13,194 nt of DNA from a bacterium (Candidatus Ratteibacteria) CG_4_9_14_3_um_filter_41_21 (GCA_002791075.1 PFWI01000011.1:1-13194), one strand, 5' to 3'; counted from the stretch's first letter, positions 1 through 6,951 are shown. Made by a program: numbers and translations. Notes: a model not told the origin generated them from the sequence alone.

Positions 1-105
1 TATTGTTTTTTGAATTCGATTAATTCGCGTAATTCGTGGTTGCTATTTTAGTTTTTCTTGGTGCTCTTTGAGTCTTGGTGGCTTTGTGGTTAAGTTCACA
101 TAAAA
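1..105. repeat. Composite repeat leader upstream of dnaK
   Basis: This stretch is made of repeat modules. Positions 13-41 are identical over 29 nt to 5168-5196 and end in the arm AATTCGTGGTT. Positions 31-52 are an exact inverted copy of 11634-11655 (22 nt). The start (1-11) matches the reverse complement of the AAAAAACAATA block in the gspE2-pilC spacer. Positions 53-105 are a diverged version of the CTTTGTG/TGTGGT block seen inverted at 11601-11633. The whole region therefore reads as an opposite-orientation copy of about 11597-11687. No CIRCE-type heat-shock operator is visible before dnaK, and no convincing promoter could be picked out. Confidence 0.8.
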
Positions 106-113
106 AAATAAAA

Positions 114-120
114 GGGGGAG
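114..120 (+). promoter_or_regulatory. Ribosome binding site of dnaK
   Basis: GGGGGAG lies 8 nt before the ATG at 129. It decides the start in favour of 129 over the in-frame upstream ATG at 75, which has no such site and lies inside repeat sequence. Confidence 0.75.
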
Positions 121-128
121 AAGAGATT

Positions 129-2018
129 ATGGAATCAGAAAAGATTATTGGAATTGACTTAGGTACCAGCAATTCTGCGGCGGCAGTGATGGAGATGGGG
201 AAACCAACCATTATCCCCAGCGCCGAAGGAACCAGTTTAGGGGGGAAGGCATTCCCTTCCTACGTCGCATTCACCGAGGACGGCCAAAGATTGGTGGGAG
301 AGCCAGCCAGAAGACAGGCAGTGGTTAATCCCGAAGGCACTATTATGGCTGCCAAGCGCAAAATGGGCACCGAGCATAAGTATAAGATCTTCGGAAAGGA
401 ATATACTCCCCAGCAAATCTCATCTTACATTCTGCAAAAAATCAAAAGGGACAGCGAATCGTTTTTGGGTTTCCCGGTAAAAAAAGCAGTCGTTACCGTT
501 CCGGCGTATTTTAATGATAATCAGCGCCAGGCCACGAAAGATGCGGGAACAATTGCCGGGTTGGAGGTTGTCCGGCTGATTAATGAACCAACCGCGGCTT
601 CCTTTGCTTACGGCCTGGATAAATTAAACAAGGAATTAAAGATTTTAGTCTTTGACTTCGGGGGAGGAACCCTGGACGTTACAGTAATGGAAATGCTGGG
701 GAAAGGTGTTTTTGAAGTAAAATCAACCTCGGGCGATACCCAGTTAGGAGGCACTGATATGGATAATATTCTTATTGACCATATCTGCGCTGAATTTGAA
801 AAGGATACCGGCATCAAACTGAAGAATGACAAGATAGCGATGCAAAGAGTTAAGGAAGCGGCAGAGAAGGCCAAGATCGAACTCTCCTCTACTCTTACTA
901 CGGAGATTAATCTTCCCTTTATCACCGCGGACAAGACCGGGCCAAAACACCTCACTATGACTTTTAGAAGGGCAAAACTGGAGGAACTGGTTGAGCCGAT
1001 TATAGAAAAGTGCAAGGTTCCGATTGACCAGGCAATCTCTGATGCCCAGTTGGAACCAAAGGATATTGATAAGATTATCCTTGTTGGTGGCCCCACCAGA
1101 ATGCCCTCTGTGCAGAGTTTTATGGAAAATTATGTGGGTAAAAAGGCAGAGGGAGGAGTTGACCCCATGGAATGCGTGGCCATGGGAGCGGCTATCCAGG
1201 GTGCAATTCTATCCGGAGAGATGAAAGGAAAGGAAATTCTTCTCTTAGACGTTACGCCTTTAACCCTGGGCATTGAAACCTTAGGGGGCGTAAGAACCCC
1301 TTTGATTGACCGCAATACCACTATTCCCACTAAAAAAAGCCAAATCTTTACTACCGCCGCCGATAATCAGCCCGCGGTGGATATCCATGTCCTTCAGGGA
1401 GAACGCCCGATGGCCGCTGACAATACCACCTTGGGCAGATTTGAACTTACCGGAATTCCTCCCGCTCCCAGAGGCCTTCCCCAGATTGAGGTAAGTTTTG
1501 ATATTGACGCCAACGGCATTCTCAATGTCTCGGCAAAGGATTTAGGCACCGGGAAGGAACAATCAATTAAGATTACCGCCTCTAAAAAACTTTCCCAGGA
1601 GGAAATTGATCAGATGGTCAAAGAGGCGGAAAAATTTAGCCAGGAAGATAAGAAAAGAAAGGAGGAAGTGGAACTGCGCAACCAGGCAGACACTTTAATT
1701 TATACTACCGAGAAAAGCCTGAAGGATTACGGAGATAAAATACCGGAGACCGATAAAAAAAATATTCAGGAAAAAATCTCCCAACTAAAGAAAGACTTAG
1801 AAACCAAAGACCAGGAGAAGATTAAAAAAAGTATGGAGGAACTTTCCACCGCTTCTCATAAATTGGCCGAAGTCCTTTATCAAGAGGCACAAAAGAAACA
1901 ACAGGCGCAACCAGGAAAGAAACCAGAAAAAGAAAACCCGAAGGGAAACGGCAAAAAGGAAGATGTCGTTGACGCTGAATATAAAGAAGTAGATCCGGAT
2001 AAGAAAGAAGAAAAATAA
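129..2018 (+). CDS. dnaK: Chaperone protein DnaK (Hsp70)
   Basis: Cytoplasmic ATP-dependent chaperone, 629 aa. The nucleotide-binding domain shows the phosphate-1 loop GIDLGTSNS (residues 8-16; most DnaKs read GTTNS), VPAYFND, INEPTAAS, the phosphate-2 motif FDFGGGTLDVT and the adenosine motif LVGGPTRMP. The interdomain linker LLLDVTPL starts near residue 371. The substrate-binding domain follows (HVLQGERPMAADN, FDIDANGILNVSAKD), then a lysine/glutamate-rich helical lid and the typical tail EDVVDAEYKEVD. After about residue 80 the ~23-residue insertion of proteobacterial DnaK is missing, as in Gram-positive and archaeal homologues. grpE and dnaJ do not flank it within the window. The next gene starts 12 nt downstream, so the two are probably cotranscribed. 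The start at 129 is supported by its RBS; an ATG at 75 would add 18 unlikely residues. Confidence 0.97.
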   Translation: MESEKIIGIDLGTSNSAAAVMEMGKPTIIPSAEGTSLGGKAFPSYVAFTEDGQRLVGEPARRQAVVNPEGTIMAAKRKMGTEHKYKIFGKEYTPQQISSYILQKIKRDSESFLGFPVKKAVVTVPAYFNDNQRQATKDAGTIAGLEVVRLINEPTAASFAYGLDKLNKELKILVFDFGGGTLDVTVMEMLGKGVFEVKSTSGDTQLGGTDMDNILIDHICAEFEKDTGIKLKNDKIAMQRVKEAAEKAKIELSSTLTTEINLPFITADKTGPKHLTMTFRRAKLEELVEPIIEKCKVPIDQAISDAQLEPKDIDKIILVGGPTRMPSVQSFMENYVGKKAEGGVDPMECVAMGAAIQGAILSGEMKGKEILLLDVTPLTLGIETLGGVRTPLIDRNTTIPTKKSQIFTTAADNQPAVDIHVLQGERPMAADNTTLGRFELTGIPPAPRGLPQIEVSFDIDANGILNVSAKDLGTGKEQSIKITASKKLSQEEIDQMVKEAEKFSQEDKKRKEEVELRNQADTLIYTTEKSLKDYGDKIPETDKKNIQEKISQLKKDLETKDQEKIKKSMEELSTASHKLAEVLYQEAQKKQQAQPGKKPEKENPKGNGKKEDVVDAEYKEVDPDKKEEK

Positions 2019-2020
2019 TT

Positions 2021-2027
2021 GGGAGGG
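2021..2027 (+). promoter_or_regulatory. Ribosome binding site of the lipoprotein gene
   Basis: GGGAGGG lies just after the dnaK stop and 3 nt before the ATG at 2031 (4 nt from the GGAGG core). The spacing is short, but the motif is strong. It places the start at 2031 rather than at the TTG at 2019, which itself overlaps this motif. Confidence 0.55.
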
Positions 2028-2030
2028 AAA

Positions 2031-2753
2031 ATGAAGAGAAAGATTTTATTTTTGGGATTGGGGTTGCTGGCTTTAGCGCTTAGCGGATGTATGGATATAG
2101 AGACCCGCTCCTGCATCTATCCGGATGGTTCGGGAAAGAACACGGTTATTTTTAAGATGGACCCCGCTAAAATGGTAAGTATGGCCGGTTCTTTTATGGG
2201 AGGGATAATGCCCCAGGGAGAAAAAGGCGCTGCCGACCCCATCAAAGAATTAGAAAAAACGGGAATTGTTGGAATATCCGAATTAGCTACTACCATTACT
2301 CTCTATTATGCCGACATTCGCCAATTCAAAAACAAAGGAATCAAAGAACTCCTCTGGCAAAAAGAAAATAAAGGTTACCACTTAAAAATGGTTTATGATT
2401 TGAGCCAACTTCAGGAGAAGTTTGCTCCCGAGCTCTCTGAAGGGACATCCGAGGAGGAAAAGCAGGCTATGGACATCGGGAGAGCAATGCAAATGCAGAT
2501 GCTCAAGGGAATGCAAATTTCCTTCGTGGTAATAATGCCGGGGAAAATAGTAAACAGCAATGGGGCAATTAAAGGGAGAGAGGCCAGATGGGAAATGACG
2601 ATGGAAGAATTGCTGAAGAAAAAAGACCTCACCATAGAAGCGTTTTCTGAATCTTCTTCTCCTGAACTAAACGCTGAATTTAAAAATTTTAAGGATGAAT
2701 TAGCCCAGGCTCAAAAGAAATTCAAAGAAATGGCAAGTTCCCTTCAGCACTGA
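2031..2753 (+). CDS. Predicted lipoprotein of unknown function
   Basis: 240 aa, not recognised with certainty. The N-terminus is a lipoprotein signal peptide: MKRK, a hydrophobic stretch (residues 5-17), then the lipobox LSGC with the lipidated cysteine at residue 20. Position +2 is Met, not Asp, so an Asp-type inner-membrane retention signal is absent. The mature part begins with a DGSG-containing beta-like stretch. A methionine-rich segment follows (five Met in residues 147-161). Further on is FVVIMPGKIVNSNG followed by a GREARWEM stretch, a PG...SNG...W pattern that loosely recalls LppM-like lipoprotein domains (a weak resemblance from memory). The C-terminus is charged and helical. It sits 12 nt after dnaK and its stop abuts the truA start, so it is probably in one operon with both. 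The context gives no clear functional hint. Confidence 0.85.
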   Translation: MKRKILFLGLGLLALALSGCMDIETRSCIYPDGSGKNTVIFKMDPAKMVSMAGSFMGGIMPQGEKGAADPIKELEKTGIVGISELATTITLYYADIRQFKNKGIKELLWQKENKGYHLKMVYDLSQLQEKFAPELSEGTSEEEKQAMDIGRAMQMQMLKGMQISFVVIMPGKIVNSNGAIKGREARWEMTMEELLKKKDLTIEAFSESSSPELNAEFKNFKDELAQAQKKFKEMASSLQH

Positions 2754-2756
2754 GTG

Positions 2757-3554
2757 ATGAGGAACGTTTGCTTAAGTATTTCTTATGATGGAACAGGATA
2801 TTCGGGCTGGCAGAGACAAAGGAATAGTTCAAAGATTCGCCCCCACCTACCTCCTCCCCCCTTGAGGGGGAGGATAAAGGAGGGGGGGACAATCCAGGGG
2901 ACGATAGAGGAAGCGCTGGAAAAACTACTTCAGGAAAAAATCAACTTAATCGGTTCAGGGAGAACCGATGCCGGGGTTCACGCGATTGCCCAAACAGCAA
3001 ACTTCAAAACAAACACAATTCTCCCTCTTCAGGCCATCAAAAAAGGGCTAAATGCAATTTTACCCGGAGATATCAGGATTAACAGTATCCGTAAGGTTCC
3101 AGAAAATTTTAACAGCCGCTATAGCGCTTGCGGCAAGACTTATCAATACTTAATTTCTTTTTATTTTTATCCTTTTCTCCGAAACTATACCTGCTATTCT
3201 CCTTGTCAACTGAACCTTTCGGCGATGAAAAAGGCATCCGAATTCTTAGTCGGCAGACACAACTTTTCCTCCTTCCAGGCCGCCGGAAGCAGAATCAGAA
3301 ACCCAATCCGCTCTATTAAAAGATTATCCATCAAGAAAACAAAAACTCTTTTCGGCAATTTAGCGCTGATTGAAATAGAAGCCGATGGCTTTCTTTATAA
3401 AATGGTGCGTAATATCGTCGGAACACTGCTTGAGGTTGGGAAAAGTAAAATGGCTCCTGATGAAATCGAGAAAATTCTTGATAAAAAAAACCGGAAATTT
3501 GCCGGTCCAACCGCTCCCGCAAAAGGATTATATTTGAAAAGAGTAAAGTATTAA
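2757..3554 (+). CDS. truA: tRNA pseudouridine synthase A, with in-frame palindromic insertion
   Basis: Converts uridines 38-40 of the tRNA anticodon stem-loop to pseudouridine; cytoplasmic. 265 aa from ATG 2757. A GTG at 2754 directly after the upstream stop is an equally possible start. There is no clear RBS, so translation is probably coupled to the upstream gene. Family motifs are YDGTGYSGWQRQ, then SGRTDAGVHA with the catalytic Asp at residue 71, FLYKMVRNIVGTLLEVG, and the C-terminal GLYLKRVKY. Between QRQRNSS and TIQGTIEEAL lie about 19 extra residues rich in Pro, Arg, Lys and Gly (about 26-44). Homologues usually have only 2-3 residues there. The extra codons are a GC-skewed palindrome (C-run, then G-run) unlike the rest of the gene. 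The frame and all motifs downstream are intact, so the enzyme is probably functional with an extended loop. Confidence 0.95.
   Translation: MRNVCLSISYDGTGYSGWQRQRNSSKIRPHLPPPPLRGRIKEGGTIQGTIEEALEKLLQEKINLIGSGRTDAGVHAIAQTANFKTNTILPLQAIKKGLNAILPGDIRINSIRKVPENFNSRYSACGKTYQYLISFYFYPFLRNYTCYSPCQLNLSAMKKASEFLVGRHNFSSFQAAGSRIRNPIRSIKRLSIKKTKTLFGNLALIEIEADGFLYKMVRNIVGTLLEVGKSKMAPDEIEKILDKKNRKFAGPTAPAKGLYLKRVKY
2832..2888. repeat. Palindromic element inserted in frame in truA
   Basis: About 57 nt (19 codons) of C-rich then G-rich sequence inside truA; the exact edges are inferred from the extra residues. The inner stem is perfect: CCTCCCCC (2853-2860) pairs with GGGGGAGG (2866-2873) around the loop CTTGA. 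The outer arms, C-run 2840-2844 and G-run 2882-2888, pair imperfectly. The length is a multiple of three and the sequence has no stop codon in the truA frame. This resembles the behaviour of Rickettsia palindromic elements, which insert into reading frames. No second copy occurs in this window, so its status as a dispersed repeat is an inference. Confidence 0.7.
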
Positions 3555-3556
3555 AT

Positions 3557-3657
3557 AGATTGCCACGTCGTCCGCCACTGAATCTTTGGCGGACTCCTCG
3601 CAATGACTCCTGCCTTTTGTCATTGCGATTCTGAGTGAAACGAAGGAGAAGCAATCT
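3557..3657. repeat. Nested palindromic repeat between truA and murB
   Basis: Outer arms AGATTGC (3557-3563) and GCAATCT (3651-3657) pair perfectly. The inner arms CGCAATGAC (3599-3607) and GTCATTGCG (3619-3627) pair perfectly around an 11-nt loop. Within the left arm is an extra hairpin, GTCCGCCA (3570-3577) with TGGCGGAC (3587-3594), 9-nt loop. The sequence resembles the widespread 'ATTGC...CGCAATGAC' type of dispersed bacterial repeat. It fills most of the 181-bp gap. It could act as a transcript end or RNA-stabilising hairpin, but there is no U-run typical of an intrinsic terminator. Nothing else is recognisable in the rest of this spacer (3658-3735). Confidence 0.8.
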
Positions 3658-3735
3658 CATAAAATGGATTTGCTGTAAGTGATTTCTGAGAAGCTAATCT
3701 ATTCGCATATTGCTCACTGAAGAAGTATAAAAAGT

Positions 3736-4626
3736 ATGTATCGCAATTTAGAGGAATTAAGGGGAGTTATCAAGGGGAGAATCAAACTTAACGAACCATT
3801 AAAAAATCATACTTCCTTCCACATTGGCGGAGCCGCAAGCATCTATGTAGAACCAAAAGACACCGAGGATTTAAAGAAATTACTCCTTTTTATCCGGAAA
3901 AAATCCCTTCCTTTTTTTATTTTAGGAGGAGGCAGTAATGTTCTGGTAAAGGATCAAGGTTTTGATGGTATCGTTATCGGTTCCAAAAATTTTAATTTTT
4001 TCCAAGTCAAGGGAAATAAAGCAACCGCGGGCTCCGGATTAAAACTCCCTTTTTTCCTGGGTCTTTTAGCCAAAGAAGGGCTCGCCGGTATGGAATTCTT
4101 CGCCGGTATTCCGGGGACAGTTGGAGGAGCCGTTTTGATGAATGCAGGTTCCCAGAAAGAAGGGATTGGAAATTTCATCGAGAAGGTAGAAGCAATGGAT
4201 TTCTCGGGAAGAGTTAAGAATATTTATAAGACGCTCTTAAATTTTTCCTATCGGAATTCCAACCTTACCCCATATTTTTTTCTCTTGAGCGTGGAGTTCC
4301 GACTAAAGAATGATCAGCCCAAGATTATTAAAGAAAGGACGGAAAAAGCCTTAAGAAAAAAGAGAGAATCCCAGCCGATAAAAGCATACTCTGCCGGCTG
4401 TATCTTTAAAAATCCGGACGGAGCATCAGCCGGAAAACTCATTGAAGAAGCAGGATTAAAGGGGAAAAGAAAGGGGGACGCTTTCATTTCCGAGAAACAT
4501 AGCAATTTTATTATTAATTCGGGAAAGGCAAGCGCATCAGATGTTCTTTTTTTAATGAAAAAAATTCAGGGGAAAGTTTACCAGAAATTTAAAATCAGAC
4601 TGGAACCAGAAATCAAAATTATTTAG
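3736..4626 (+). CDS. murB: UDP-N-acetylenolpyruvoylglucosamine reductase (MurB)
   Basis: FAD- and NADPH-dependent enzyme of the second committed step of peptidoglycan precursor synthesis: it reduces UDP-GlcNAc-enolpyruvate to UDP-MurNAc in the cytoplasm. 296 aa. FAD-binding motifs are NHTSFHIGG near the N-terminus, GGGSNVLV (residues 64-71) and AGIPGTVGGAVLMNAG (about 123-138). FSYRNS carries the conserved Arg at 173, and the C-terminal LEPEIKII carries the acidic active-site region (Glu290/Glu292). The compact length and the FSYRNS form indicate the short type II MurB. The proton-donor position, usually Ser in the GSxFKNP motif, is Cys222 here (AGCIFKNP). The start at 3736 has only a weak purine-rich stretch upstream and no clear RBS. 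The gene stands alone between two repeat-filled spacers, away from other mur genes. Confidence 0.96.
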   Translation: MYRNLEELRGVIKGRIKLNEPLKNHTSFHIGGAASIYVEPKDTEDLKKLLLFIRKKSLPFFILGGGSNVLVKDQGFDGIVIGSKNFNFFQVKGNKATAGSGLKLPFFLGLLAKEGLAGMEFFAGIPGTVGGAVLMNAGSQKEGIGNFIEKVEAMDFSGRVKNIYKTLLNFSYRNSNLTPYFFLLSVEFRLKNDQPKIIKERTEKALRKKRESQPIKAYSAGCIFKNPDGASAGKLIEEAGLKGKRKGDAFISEKHSNFIINSGKASASDVLFLMKKIQGKVYQKFKIRLEPEIKII

Positions 4627-4641
4627 CCGTAAAAGTAATCT

Positions 4642-4729
4642 ACCACAAAGACACGAAGTCTCAAAGGACACAGAGAAAAGATTTATTTATAATTCTTGGT
4701 GAACTTTGTGTTCTCGGTGACTCTGTGGT
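4642..4729. repeat. CTTTGTG/CACAAAG-type inverted repeat
   Basis: ACCACAAAG at the left end and TGTGGT at 4724-4729 on the right bound an imperfect inverted repeat. Its arms carry CACAAAGACAC- and CTTTGTG-type words. It is the same block type as 53-105, 11601-11633, 11731-11768 and 13132-13166. It lies in the 143-bp murB-rbfA gap. Confidence 0.75.
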
Positions 4730-4741
4730 GAATATTTGTTT

Positions 4742-4764
4742 TTATTCGTGTTAATTCGTGGATA
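4742..4764 (+). repeat. ATTCGTGGATA module before rbfA
   Basis: This 23-nt block matches 11773-11795 upstream of pilC with two adjacent differences. Both copies sit in the same orientation, shortly before a start codon (5 nt before rbfA, 18 nt before pilC). It contains the in-frame GTG at 4758 that could be mistaken for the rbfA start. Confidence 0.75.
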
Positions 4765-4769
4765 TTATC

Positions 4770-5114
4770 ATGGCTTATCAAAGAGCGGAAAGGGTAGGTA
4801 AAGTTATCCAGCATAATTTAAGCGAAATTCTCCAATCCGAATTGGATGATCCCAGAATCAGTCTGGTTAGTATTACCAGAGTGGAGGTAAGCAAAGATTT
4901 AAGTTATGCCAGGATTTTTATTACCGGCCGGAGTAAAGATTCATCCGAAAAAGGATTGCAATCTCTTATTAACGCTAAAAGGATTATTCGCAAAAGATTA
5001 GCCGGGGTCCTTCGCTTAAGGAAAGTTCCCGAAATTATCTTTAAATTGGACAAGGAATTGGAAGAAGCTCAGCGAATCGACGAATTGTTTGAAAAGATAA
5101 AAACCAGTAAATAA
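4770..5114 (+). CDS. rbfA: 30S ribosome-binding factor A
   Basis: Late-stage assembly factor of the small ribosomal subunit, a KH-fold protein associated with 16S rRNA 5' helix maturation and cold adaptation. 114 aa, about the usual length for the short form. It begins MAYQRAERVGKVIQHNLSEILQ-like (R..RV...I...L..IL), followed by the diagnostic DPRISLVSITRVEVSKDLSYARIF stretch at about residues 27-50, and ends with a charged helical tail. ATG 4770 is chosen because the family alignment begins here; the GTG at 4758 lies in a repeat. No Shine-Dalgarno sequence is visible, and the upstream 25-30 nt are repeat sequence. It is usually near infB/truB, but here it stands alone upstream of argS, separated by a dyad repeat. 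Confidence 0.94.
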   Translation: MAYQRAERVGKVIQHNLSEILQSELDDPRISLVSITRVEVSKDLSYARIFITGRSKDSSEKGLQSLINAKRIIRKRLAGVLRLRKVPEIIFKLDKELEEAQRIDELFEKIKTSK

Positions 5115-5121
5115 AATAATG

Positions 5122-5197
5122 TAACCACGAATTTATCAAATTTTACGAATTATTAGAGGATAATATAAATTCGATTAATTCGCGTAATTCGTGGTTA
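5122..5197. repeat. AATTCGTGGTTA dyad repeat between rbfA and argS
   Basis: Perfect 12-bp terminal arms TAACCACGAATT (5122-5133) and AATTCGTGGTTA (5186-5197) enclose AT-rich sequence. The right part (5168-5196) is identical to 13-41. It fills nearly the whole 91-bp gap and its right arm ends 8 nt before the argS ATG. Confidence 0.88.
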
Positions 5198-5205
5198 GTG
5201 ATTTG

Positions 5206-6861
5206 ATGGAAAATTTAAAAAAGCAGATATCCCTTTCCTTGAAGGAAGGAATGGAAAAATTGGAGAAAGAAGGATTCTTGAAGGCGCCTTTTCCTGAAAA
5301 GATTCCCCTTTCTCTTTCGGTAAATTCCCAATTCGGAGACCTTTCCACCAATGTTGCTTTACAAGTAAAAAGCGGGAAAAGTCCTATCGCCCTGGCGAAT
5401 ATTTTAGCGGAAGGTTTAAGGAAAATAACCTCGGTGGAAAATGTGGAGGTAAAAGAGCCGGGCTTTATCAATATTTTTCTAAAAAGGCAATTTTTTTATC
5501 GCCTTCTTTTCTCGGTTTTAAAACAAGGGGATAAATTCGGTTTATCCCGAAGACGAAAAAGAGAGAAGGTTTTACTTGAATTCGTCAGCGCTAATCCCAC
5601 CGGACCTCTTACCATCGCTCACGGCCGACAAGCGGCTTTAGGAGAAGCAATAGCTAACGTTCTTTCCGCCAACGGATATCAAGTTGCTAAAGAGTACTAT
5701 CTTAATGATACCGGAGTTCAGATTGACCTTTTGGGCGAATCTCTTTTGGCCCGCTATCGAGAAGTTTTAACCCTTCCTTTCTCTATTCCGGAGGATGGTT
5801 ATTCCGGTGAATATCTTAAAGAAATGGCGAAGGATTTGAAGGAGAAATATCAGGATAAATTATTGGCTAAAGGGAAGGATTTTTTCTCAAACCTTGCCAC
5901 GGTGAGAATTATTTCTCAAATCCGGAAAGATCTCTCTGATTTTAGAGTGAATTTTGATTCCTGGTTTAGCGAGACAAAACTTCGTCAAAGTTCTTCAATT
6001 AAAAATGTTCTCGCTAAACTTAAAGAAAAAGGATACCTTTATCAAAAAGGGGGAGCATTCTGGTTCAAATCTTCCCTTTTTGGCGACGAAAAGGACCGGG
6101 TTCTCAAAAAGAGTGACGATACTTACACCTACTTTGCTCCGGATATTGGCTATCATCAAAATAAATATGAGCGCGGTTACCAAAGGCTTATTGACCTTTT
6201 CGGACCAGACCATGACGGTTACGTTCCCAGATTAAAAGCCGCGCTGGTCGCTTTAGGCTACCCGGTTAATTCTCTTTCCGTTCTTATTGTCCAATTAACC
6301 ACTCTTTATCAGGGAAAAAAGAAATTACAGATGTCTACGCGGAAAGGAAAATTTATTACTTTACGAGAATTGATTCAAGAGGTTGGGGCCGACGTCGCCA
6401 AATATTTTTTTCTTTCGCGAAAGCCGCAGAGCCACCTTGATTTTGACTTAGAACTGGCTAAGAAAAATTCCTTAGAGAACCCCGCTTATTATATCCAATA
6501 TGCCTATGCCCGGGCTGAAAGCATTATGAAATTTGCCAGGGAAAAAGGGATTTCGGTCAAAAGAAGAATAAAACTTCCCTGGTTTTTCCTGCTTTCAGAA
6601 AAGGAAGAGATTGCTATTCTTCATCTTCTCTTTCGGTTCCCATATCTAATAGAGGCGGAGGGGAAAACCCTCGAAGTTCATCCAATTCTTAAATTTCTTC
6701 AGGAATTAGCCGGGAATTTTCATAGTTATTATGCTAAATTCAGAATTATTAGCGAAGATAAAGATTTGACCAGGGCAAGATTACTTTTGGTAAAAGGAGT
6801 TAGAATAGTCTTGAAAAATGGCCTAAAATTATTGGGGATTTCCGCTCCCGAAAAAATGTAA
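5206..6861 (+). CDS. argS: Arginyl-tRNA synthetase
   Basis: Class I aminoacyl-tRNA synthetase that charges tRNA-Arg with arginine in the cytoplasm. 551 aa, full length. The N-terminal additional domain (about residues 1-100) includes FGDLSTNVAL. The catalytic core opens with FVSANPTGPLTIAHGR, in which the HIGH-like signature is T136-I-A-H139. Further on come YYLNDTG, the KMSKS-like loop MSTRKG (residues 376-381), and HLDFDLELAKKNSLENPAYYIQYAYAR. The C-terminal DALR anticodon-binding domain ends in LLGISAPEKM. ATG 5206 is preferred. The upstream GTG 5191 and TTG 5203 are in frame, but the GTG lies inside the conserved repeat arm. There is no clear RBS. The first His of the HIGH motif is replaced by Thr, while the second is kept. 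Confidence 0.96.
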   Translation: MENLKKQISLSLKEGMEKLEKEGFLKAPFPEKIPLSLSVNSQFGDLSTNVALQVKSGKSPIALANILAEGLRKITSVENVEVKEPGFINIFLKRQFFYRLLFSVLKQGDKFGLSRRRKREKVLLEFVSANPTGPLTIAHGRQAALGEAIANVLSANGYQVAKEYYLNDTGVQIDLLGESLLARYREVLTLPFSIPEDGYSGEYLKEMAKDLKEKYQDKLLAKGKDFFSNLATVRIISQIRKDLSDFRVNFDSWFSETKLRQSSSIKNVLAKLKEKGYLYQKGGAFWFKSSLFGDEKDRVLKKSDDTYTYFAPDIGYHQNKYERGYQRLIDLFGPDHDGYVPRLKAALVALGYPVNSLSVLIVQLTTLYQGKKKLQMSTRKGKFITLRELIQEVGADVAKYFFLSRKPQSHLDFDLELAKKNSLENPAYYIQYAYARAESIMKFAREKGISVKRRIKLPWFFLLSEKEEIAILHLLFRFPYLIEAEGKTLEVHPILKFLQELAGNFHSYYAKFRIISEDKDLTRARLLLVKGVRIVLKNGLKLLGISAPEKM

Positions 6862-6879
6862 CTGAGACTTAAGTTATAA

Positions 6880-6934
6880 AACCACGAATTTATCGAATTT
6901 TACGAATTAGAGTAATTCGCGTTAATTCGTGGTT
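6880..6934. repeat. AATTCGTGGTT dyad repeat downstream of argS
   Basis: Arms AACCACGAATT (6880-6890) and AATTCGTGGTT (6924-6934) are a perfect 11-bp inverted repeat. The interior resembles that of 5122-5197 (TTTATC-AATTTTACGAATTA in both) but is shorter. It begins 18 nt after the argS stop. Confidence 0.88.
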
Positions 6935-6951
6935 AGAAAAAGGAAATTCCT

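Noticed and set aside
1..128. CIRCE or other heat-shock operator before dnaK
   Set aside because: No TTAGCACTC-N9-GAGTGCTAA-like inverted repeat is present; the inverted words here belong to the dispersed repeat modules.
608..1096. Minus-strand open frames opposite dnaK and other genes (for example 608-1096, 7761-8066, 9352-9651, 12245-12541)
   Set aside because: They lie wholly within strongly conserved + strand genes, show no recognisable family features and have no RBS or operon context.
2757..3554. truA as a pseudogene because of the palindromic insertion
   Set aside because: The insertion keeps the frame, adds no stop, and all catalytic and C-terminal motifs follow intact.
5122..6934. 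Repeats around argS as a CRISPR array or transposon ends
   Set aside because: The repeats are palindromic, of variable length and irregular spacing, with no spacers; the genes between them are housekeeping genes and no transposase is present.
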